Assembly: GCA_018969455.1 (NCBI GenBank)
Contig: JAGWYI010000096.1
Coordinates: 1-10,441 of the forward strand
Direction of reading: 5' to 3'
Length of the DNA stretch: 10,441 nt
DNA from: Bacteroidota bacterium
GTDB lineage: Bacteria > Bacteroidota > Bacteroidia > Chitinophagales > Saprospiraceae
The notes beneath the pieces were generated by a model, which saw only the letters and a list, made by a program, of their open reading frames with translations, searched no databases and was not told where the DNA came from. This document shows, piece by piece, positions 6,501-10,441 of the stretch. Each line of letters begins with the position of its first letter. Positions within the stretch are counted from its first letter, which is position 1. Both the position numbers and the translations under genes were made by a program.

Positions 6501-9242
6501 ATGAGCATTTCCGTCAGCAAATTCGCTTATGTCGACAATGTACCCCACGACATCATCCCCGGGGAAACCATCCTTGCTTTTTTAAGAAGGGTAAATGGCA
6601 AAAACGCAGTTCCCACGCTTTGCGACGCACCCAATCTGGAACCACACGGCGCCTGCCGGGTGTGCAGCGTGGACGTGGCCCTCAAGCCTGGCGGTCCGAC
6701 CAAAACACAGGCATCCTGCCACACGCCGGTGATGCCCGATTCCTATATTTACCCCAATTCGCCCGCCATCCAGCGCCTGCGGAAAAACATTGTGGAACTG
6801 GTGCTTACCGATCATCCGCTGGATTGCCTTACCTGCGAGGTGAACAACAATTGCGAATTGCAAACCGTGGCCGCACAAGTAGGCGTGCGGAAGGTGCGCT
6901 ATCCGGAAGGCAAAAACCACCTCGACCGGCAAAAAGACTTGAGTCACCCTTATATGACCATGGATTTGTCGAAATGCATCAATTGTGCGCGTTGCGTGCG
7001 CGCCTGCGACGAGGTGCAAGGCCAGTTTGTGCTCAGCATGGCCGGCCGCGGTTTCGACAGCCACATCATCAAAGGACTTGATACCACATTTGAACAATCG
7101 GATTGCGTGAGCTGCGGCGCCTGCGCCCAGGCTTGTCCGACTTCCGCCATTTCAGATGTGTTTGAGTCCAAATCGGTGCAATTTGACACCAAAACCCGCA
7201 CGGTTTGCACCTATTGCGGGGTGGGCTGCAATTTGGAAGTCGCGGTATCGGGCGGAGAAATCAAATCCATTCAGGCGCCCTACGAGGCAGCGGCCAATGG
7301 CGGACACACCTGCCTCAAAGGCCGATACGCCTTTTCCTTTTACAACCATGCCGACCGCATCCGCACGCCGCTCATCAAGCGCAATGGGGTGTTCGAACCG
7401 GCAAGCTGGGAGGAAGCCTACGATTTTATTGCAGCGAAACTGTTGAAAATCAAGGCAGAAAACGGTCCGGATTACATTGCCGGCATTTCTTCGGCGCGCT
7501 GCACCAACGAGGAAAACTATTTGATGCAAAAATTCATCCGCGCGGTGGTTGGCACCAACAACATCGACAGTTGCGCGCGGGTATGCCATTCGCCCACGGC
7601 TTTGGGCATGCAGCGCAGCTTCGGCACTGGCGCTGCAACCAACTCGATCATTGATTTGCAATACACCGATTGCATCCTGGTGATTGGCGCCAACCCCAAT
7701 GCGGCGCACCCCGTTACCGGCGCTAAAATCAAGCAGCAGGCGATGAAAGGCAAAACCCTCATTGTCATCGATCCGCGCAAGACTGAAATGGCCAAATACG
7801 CCAATTTCCACCTGCAATTGCGGCCGGGCACCAATGTGGCCGTTTTGAACATGATGCTGTATTACATCATGCAAGAAGGACTTGAAAACCAGGAATTTAT
7901 AGAGTCCCGCACCGAAGGCTATGCCGAATTCCGCCAGCAGGTGCTGGGCCTCGACATCGCCGAACTGGAGCGCGTATCGGGCGTAGACCGCATGCTCGTG
8001 CGCGCAGCCGCGATTGCCTATGCGACGGCGCATGCCGCCATGTCGTTTCACGGACTGGGCGTAACCGAGCATTCTTACGGCACGTATTCCGTGATGTTGA
8101 TTGCCGACCTCGCCATGATCACCGGCAATGTGGGGCGTCGCGGTGTGGGTGTGAACCCTTTGCGCGGACAAAACAACGTGCAAGGCGCGGCCGACATGGG
8201 TTGCCAGCCCCACCAGGGTGCGGGTTACCTCGATTTGACCCAGCCGGAAATTCACGCCCAATATGAGGATTTTTACAAAGCCAAATTGCCCCTGCACATC
8301 GGGTACAAAATTCCCCAAATGTATGATGCAGCGCTGGATAACCGCCTGAAAGCCTTGTGGGTGATTGGTGAAGACATGGCCCAAACCGACCCGAACACAC
8401 AACATGTGGTTTCGGCCCTGCAAAAACTGGATTTGCTGGTGGTGCAGGAGTTGTTTATGACGGAAACCGCCAAATTGGCCGACGTGGTGCTTCCCGGCGC
8501 TTCCTTTTTGGAGAAAAATGGCACCTTCACCAACGGCGAACGCCGCATCCAGCGGGTACAGGAAGTGGTGCCCCCCATTGCCGGCAAAACCGACGGACAA
8601 ATCATTGTCGACATCATGAACCGCATGGGCTATGCGCAAGCAGATTACAACCCCGAGACCTTGCTCGAAGAAATTTCGCAGATTGTACCCTTCTTTGCGG
8701 GCGTACGCTGGAAAAGCCTCGGCAACAACGGCAAACAATGGCCTGTGCAGCCTGATGGCTCCGATACTGAAATTCTGCACATCGATACGTTCAAGCGCGG
8801 GAAAGGCAAATTCATTGGCGCCGAGTTCAAGGAATCGGCTGAATTGATGCAAAATGGCAAAACCTATCCCTACATCATCACCACCAACCGCGAACTCGAG
8901 CACTACAACTGTGGCGCCATGACCCGCCGCACCCGCAACGCCCGCATCCTCAAGGAAGATGTGCTGTTGATCAACCCGGCAGATGCCCTCAGGCACCAGA
9001 TTGCAGAGGGCGACATGGTGTGTGTGGAATCGGCCCGCGGCAAGGTGGATATCAAGGCCCGGATTTCGGAGGAAGTGAAACCGGGCATTTTGAGCACCAC
9101 TTTCCACTTTCCGGAGATGTTGATCAACAACATTACTTCCTCGGTACACGATACGGAGGCCATGTGTCCGGAATACAAGGTGGTGGCTGTGGCCATTCGC
9201 AAGAGCAAGGGGCAATATAAACACAAGCCAGCAACCGTATAA
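6501..9242 (+). CDS. fdhF: NAD-dependent formate dehydrogenase catalytic (alpha) subunit, Cys type
   Basis: A 913-residue cytoplasmic molybdenum/tungsten-bis-MGD enzyme that oxidises formate to CO2. The N-terminal NuoG-like part has a [2Fe-2S] site (C41, C52, C55, C73), a His-ligated [4Fe-4S] site (H105, C109, C112, C118) and two ferredoxin clusters (C159/162/165/169 and C202/205/208/212). The molybdopterin part begins with a [4Fe-4S] site (C236, C239, C243, C271), then the active site ARVCHSPT with C362 as metal ligand and H363. R555 in PLRGQNNVQGAADMG matches the substrate Arg. The C-terminal MGD-binding region includes TTNRELEHYNCGAMTRRTRN (794-813). The ligand at 362 is Cys, so no selenocysteine machinery is needed. 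With the upstream fusion it forms an FdsABG-like complex. The symbol fdhF follows common annotation; fdsA is the closer functional analogue. No fdhD/fdsC or cofactor gene is in the window. Confidence 0.96.
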   Translation: MSISVSKFAYVDNVPHDIIPGETILAFLRRVNGKNAVPTLCDAPNLEPHGACRVCSVDVALKPGGPTKTQASCHTPVMPDSYIYPNSPAIQRLRKNIVELVLTDHPLDCLTCEVNNNCELQTVAAQVGVRKVRYPEGKNHLDRQKDLSHPYMTMDLSKCINCARCVRACDEVQGQFVLSMAGRGFDSHIIKGLDTTFEQSDCVSCGACAQACPTSAISDVFESKSVQFDTKTRTVCTYCGVGCNLEVAVSGGEIKSIQAPYEAAANGGHTCLKGRYAFSFYNHADRIRTPLIKRNGVFEPASWEEAYDFIAAKLLKIKAENGPDYIAGISSARCTNEENYLMQKFIRAVVGTNNIDSCARVCHSPTALGMQRSFGTGAATNSIIDLQYTDCILVIGANPNAAHPVTGAKIKQQAMKGKTLIVIDPRKTEMAKYANFHLQLRPGTNVAVLNMMLYYIMQEGLENQEFIESRTEGYAEFRQQVLGLDIAELERVSGVDRMLVRAAAIAYATAHAAMSFHGLGVTEHSYGTYSVMLIADLAMITGNVGRRGVGVNPLRGQNNVQGAADMGCQPHQGAGYLDLTQPEIHAQYEDFYKAKLPLHIGYKIPQMYDAALDNRLKALWVIGEDMAQTDPNTQHVVSALQKLDLLVVQELFMTETAKLADVVLPGASFLEKNGTFTNGERRIQRVQEVVPPIAGKTDGQIIVDIMNRMGYAQADYNPETLLEEISQIVPFFAGVRWKSLGNNGKQWPVQPDGSDTEILHIDTFKRGKGKFIGAEFKESAELMQNGKTYPYIITTNRELEHYNCGAMTRRTRNARILKEDVLLINPADALRHQIAEGDMVCVESARGKVDIKARISEEVKPGILSTTFHFPEMLINNITSSVHDTEAMCPEYKVVAVAIRKSKGQYKHKPATV

Positions 9243-9248
9243 TCATAG

Positions 9249-9992
9249 ATGCACTACGATTTTTGGGTTTTGCTGGGATTGATTGGCCTGGTTGCCGCTT
9301 TATATGCTTCGGTGGGGCATGGTGGTGGATCCAGTTATATTGCCTTGTTTGTCTTGTTTAATCTGGCGCCCGGGGAGATCCGGCCGAGCGCGCTAACGCT
9401 CAACATCCTGGTTTCGGGTTTGGCATTTTGGCAGTATTGGCGGGCGGGTCATTGGTACCCGCGTTTGATTTTTCCTTTTTTAATTGGCTCTGTTCCGGCG
9501 GCCTTTTGGGGCGGCTCGGTGCATTTGGATGTTGCGGTTTACAAGCAATGGTTGGGTGTGTTTTTGTTGTTGGCTTCCTTGCGTTTGTTTGTGGTGTACA
9601 AAAATGTGGATCGGGCGCCGCACCCGCCTGCCTGGCCGCTTTCGTTGGCAATCGGCGTGGTACTGGGCTTTTTATCGGGGGTATTGGGCATTGGCGGCGG
9701 CATAATCTTGAGTCCTTTGATGGTGTTGCTGGCCTGGGCCCGTCCGAAAGAAGCCGCTTCGTGTGCGGCCTTCTTTATTTTGCTCAATTCTGCGGCGGGA
9801 TTAACGGCCCAGGTGTTTCGCGCGGATGTGGCGCCTGCCTTAGATGCGCGCATTGGCTACATGGCGCTTGTGGTATTGGTGTGTGCGCTTGCGGGCAGTT
9901 ATTGGGGCAGCCATGTGCGGCAGGTTCAGGTGCTGAATCGGGTGTTGGGGGTAGTTACCTTGGTAGCGGGAATAAAGTTGTTATTGGGATAG
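9249..9992 (+). CDS. TSUP family (TauE/SafE) anion transporter
   Basis: A 247-residue integral membrane protein of the 4-toluene sulfonate uptake permease family (TauE/SafE, Pfam-type DUF81). It shows the two-fold internal repeat of the family. The first half has GHGGGSSY (23-30) and ALTLNILVSGLAFWQ (48-62); the second half has GVLGIGGGIILSP (144-156) and SCAAFFILLNSAAGL (171-185). Hydrophobic segments at about 5-20, 30-40, 47-65, 72-90, 100-116, 130-160, 171-188, 203-220 and 231-247 support seven to nine passes. Family members move sulfite, sulfonates, sulfoacetate and similar small organic anions. It starts 6 bases after the formate dehydrogenase stop, so it is surely on the same transcript. 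From context the substrate may be formate or another small anion linked to the enzyme, but this is inference. It ends about 100 bases before the hairpin-rich region. Confidence 0.92.
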   Translation: MHYDFWVLLGLIGLVAALYASVGHGGGSSYIALFVLFNLAPGEIRPSALTLNILVSGLAFWQYWRAGHWYPRLIFPFLIGSVPAAFWGGSVHLDVAVYKQWLGVFLLLASLRLFVVYKNVDRAPHPPAWPLSLAIGVVLGFLSGVLGIGGGIILSPLMVLLAWARPKEAASCAAFFILLNSAAGLTAQVFRADVAPALDARIGYMALVVLVCALAGSYWGSHVRQVQVLNRVLGVVTLVAGIKLLLG

Positions 9993-10148
9993 AAACCGCA
10001 TCCGCGCGATGGATTGCCTGAAATGTGTATACAGGATTTTGACATTAGAATAAATTAAAGGTATCGATGCGCCCGGTCTTTTCCATATTCAACCCCTAAT
10101 CGGGGGCCACGTCTTCCTCCCGGCTTTCATCCATGGCGAATTGAATTT

Positions 10149-10229
10149 GACCGCCTTGCGGTCTATTGCGCGTGTTTGCACGCTTCAGGGTAAAGCCCGA
10201 ATTCCCCAATGGTGTCACCCATTTTTTTT
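10149..10229 (+). ncRNA. Candidate structured RNA or 3' UTR: hairpin cluster ending in a terminator-like element
   Basis: Three hairpins follow one another: GACCGC-CTT-GCGGTC (10149-10163), GCGTG-TTTG-CACGC (10170-10183) and TTC(A)GGG-TAAAG-CCCGAA with one bulged A (10184-10201). A fourth, AATGG-TGTCAC-CCATT (10208-10223), runs directly into a run of eight T (10222-10229), like a weak intrinsic terminator on the plus strand. A further CCCC-TAATC-GGGG lies upstream (10093-10105). This may be the 3' UTR and terminator of the fdh operon or a small RNA. A 7/8 match to a -7 box (TGAATTTG, 10142-10149) sits too close to the first hairpin to be its promoter. Confidence 0.25.
10208..10229 (+). terminator. 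Weak intrinsic terminator candidate for the fdh operon
   Basis: A 5-base-pair stem (AATGG with CCATT, loop TGTCAC) is followed at once by eight T. It lies about 216 bases after the transporter stop. The stem is short and only two pairs are GC, so strength would be low. I see no better terminator between 9993 and here. Confidence 0.3.
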
Positions 10230-10236
10230 GAGCTTT

Positions 10237-10441
10237 TTCCAGTGGAAATGATCCATTGCAAAAAGAAATGAATCTATTCCAGTGGAAATGCCTCGTTTCT
10301 TCGGAGCAAGGGGTCATTTTTCCCTGGAAATGACATTTTTCTCTGGTGCGAAGGATCGCGGAAAAGAGAAAAAGGTTTTTTCTCCAGAGAAATTGCGCAT
10401 TTTCCAGGAGAAATGCGTGGAAGTTCAGGAGAAAAGGATCA
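10237..10441. repeat. Degenerate tandem array, period 20-22 bases, dyad core TTCCAGTGGAA
   Basis: Clear units: TTCCAGTGGAAATG at 10237 and again, identical, at 10277; TTCCCTGGAAATG at 10320; TTCTCCAGAGAAATTG at 10380; TTCCAGGAGAAATG at 10402; TTCAGGAGAAAAGG at 10424. Weaker units fill the gaps in register: TGCAAAAAGAAATG at 10257, TTCTTCGGAGCAAG at 10298, TTCTCTGGTGCGAA at 10340 and GGAAAAGAGAAAAAGG at 10360. This makes about ten units stepping by 20 to 22 bases, and the array reaches the window edge. Most cores are approximate inverted repeats. The sequence between cores is not conserved. Confidence 0.6.

Larger units (their letters stand above)
9993..10441. other. 449-base region without a recognisable gene
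   Basis: After the transporter stop there is an AT-rich stretch (9993-10090, containing the palindrome TGTATACA at 10026-10033), then a hairpin-rich stretch (about 10093-10229), then a degenerate repeat array (10237 to the edge). One minus-strand frame is open from the right edge to a TAG at 10096-10098 (about 114 codons). Its translation has no family I recognise and crosses the repeats, whose period is not a multiple of three, so I do not call it a gene. It could still be the 3' end of a gene that starts outside the window. Confidence 0.6.

Noticed and set aside
7584..7589. Possible selenocysteine at the formate dehydrogenase active site.
   Set aside because: The codon at residue 362 is TGC (Cys) in ARVCHSPT; there is no in-frame TGA in the gene.
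7152..9224. A 690-residue open frame antisense to the formate dehydrogenase gene.
   Set aside because: The plus-strand frame has all family motifs. The antisense frame is a by-product of the codon bias of that gene and shows no recognisable domain.
10017..10035. CCTG...CAGG hairpin after the transporter as a terminator.
   Set aside because: A 4-base stem with an 11-base loop and only four T after it is too weak.
10056..10063. A minus-strand TACCTTTA box resembling a -7 element.
   Set aside because: It would point into the 3' end of the transporter with no minus-strand gene to serve; AT-rich DNA makes such matches common.
10237..10441. CRISPR array.
   Set aside because: The cores are about 14 bases and degenerate, the steps are only 20-22 bases, and there are no unique spacers of regular length or cas genes.

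Overview
The window looks like chromosomal DNA of a Bacteroidota bacterium, possibly a Saprospiria-like lineage. The basis is indirect. The start of the formate dehydrogenase operon carries an exact Bacteroidota-type -7 box (TATCTTTG) with a TTG 21 bases upstream. Starts are preceded by A-rich stretches rather than clear Shine-Dalgarno sites. The gene families (MacB/LolD-like ABC ATPase, AraC/SDR pair, deoxynucleoside kinase of the NPYLxDFYxDMxRW type) also fit. No rRNA or marker gene is present to settle the taxonomy.

Left part (59-1836, minus strand): a compact three-gene cluster reads leftward: a deoxynucleoside kinase, a short-chain dehydrogenase and a YjbR/MmcQ-like small protein, with gaps of 29 and 6 bases. 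A 231-base divergent intergenic region (1837-2067) separates it from a MacB/LolD-type ABC ATPase on the plus strand. That region holds a promoter-like box for the kinase and a perfect DnaA-box 9-mer.

Middle (2891-4624, plus strand): a second short-chain dehydrogenase is followed 6 bases later by an AraC-family regulator in the same reading frame. This is probably a two-gene unit.

Right part (4814-9992, plus strand): an operon for a soluble NAD-dependent molybdenum/tungsten formate dehydrogenase. The first gene fuses the NuoE/FdsG-like and NuoF/FdsB-like diaphorase parts. The second is a 913-residue catalytic subunit with a NuoG-like iron-sulfur N-terminus and a Cys (not Sec) active site. Together they encode ligands for seven iron-sulfur clusters, FMN and a molybdopterin, which gives a full path from formate to NAD+. 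A TSUP (TauE/SafE) membrane transporter follows after 6 bases. The operon has a well-formed promoter and a 12-base perfect palindrome at the expected transcription start.

Far right (9993-10441): no convincing gene. It holds a cluster of small hairpins ending in a terminator-like element, then a degenerate tandem array with a 20-22 base period built on the dyad TTCCAGTGGAA, which runs to the window edge. This array is the least explained structure in the window.
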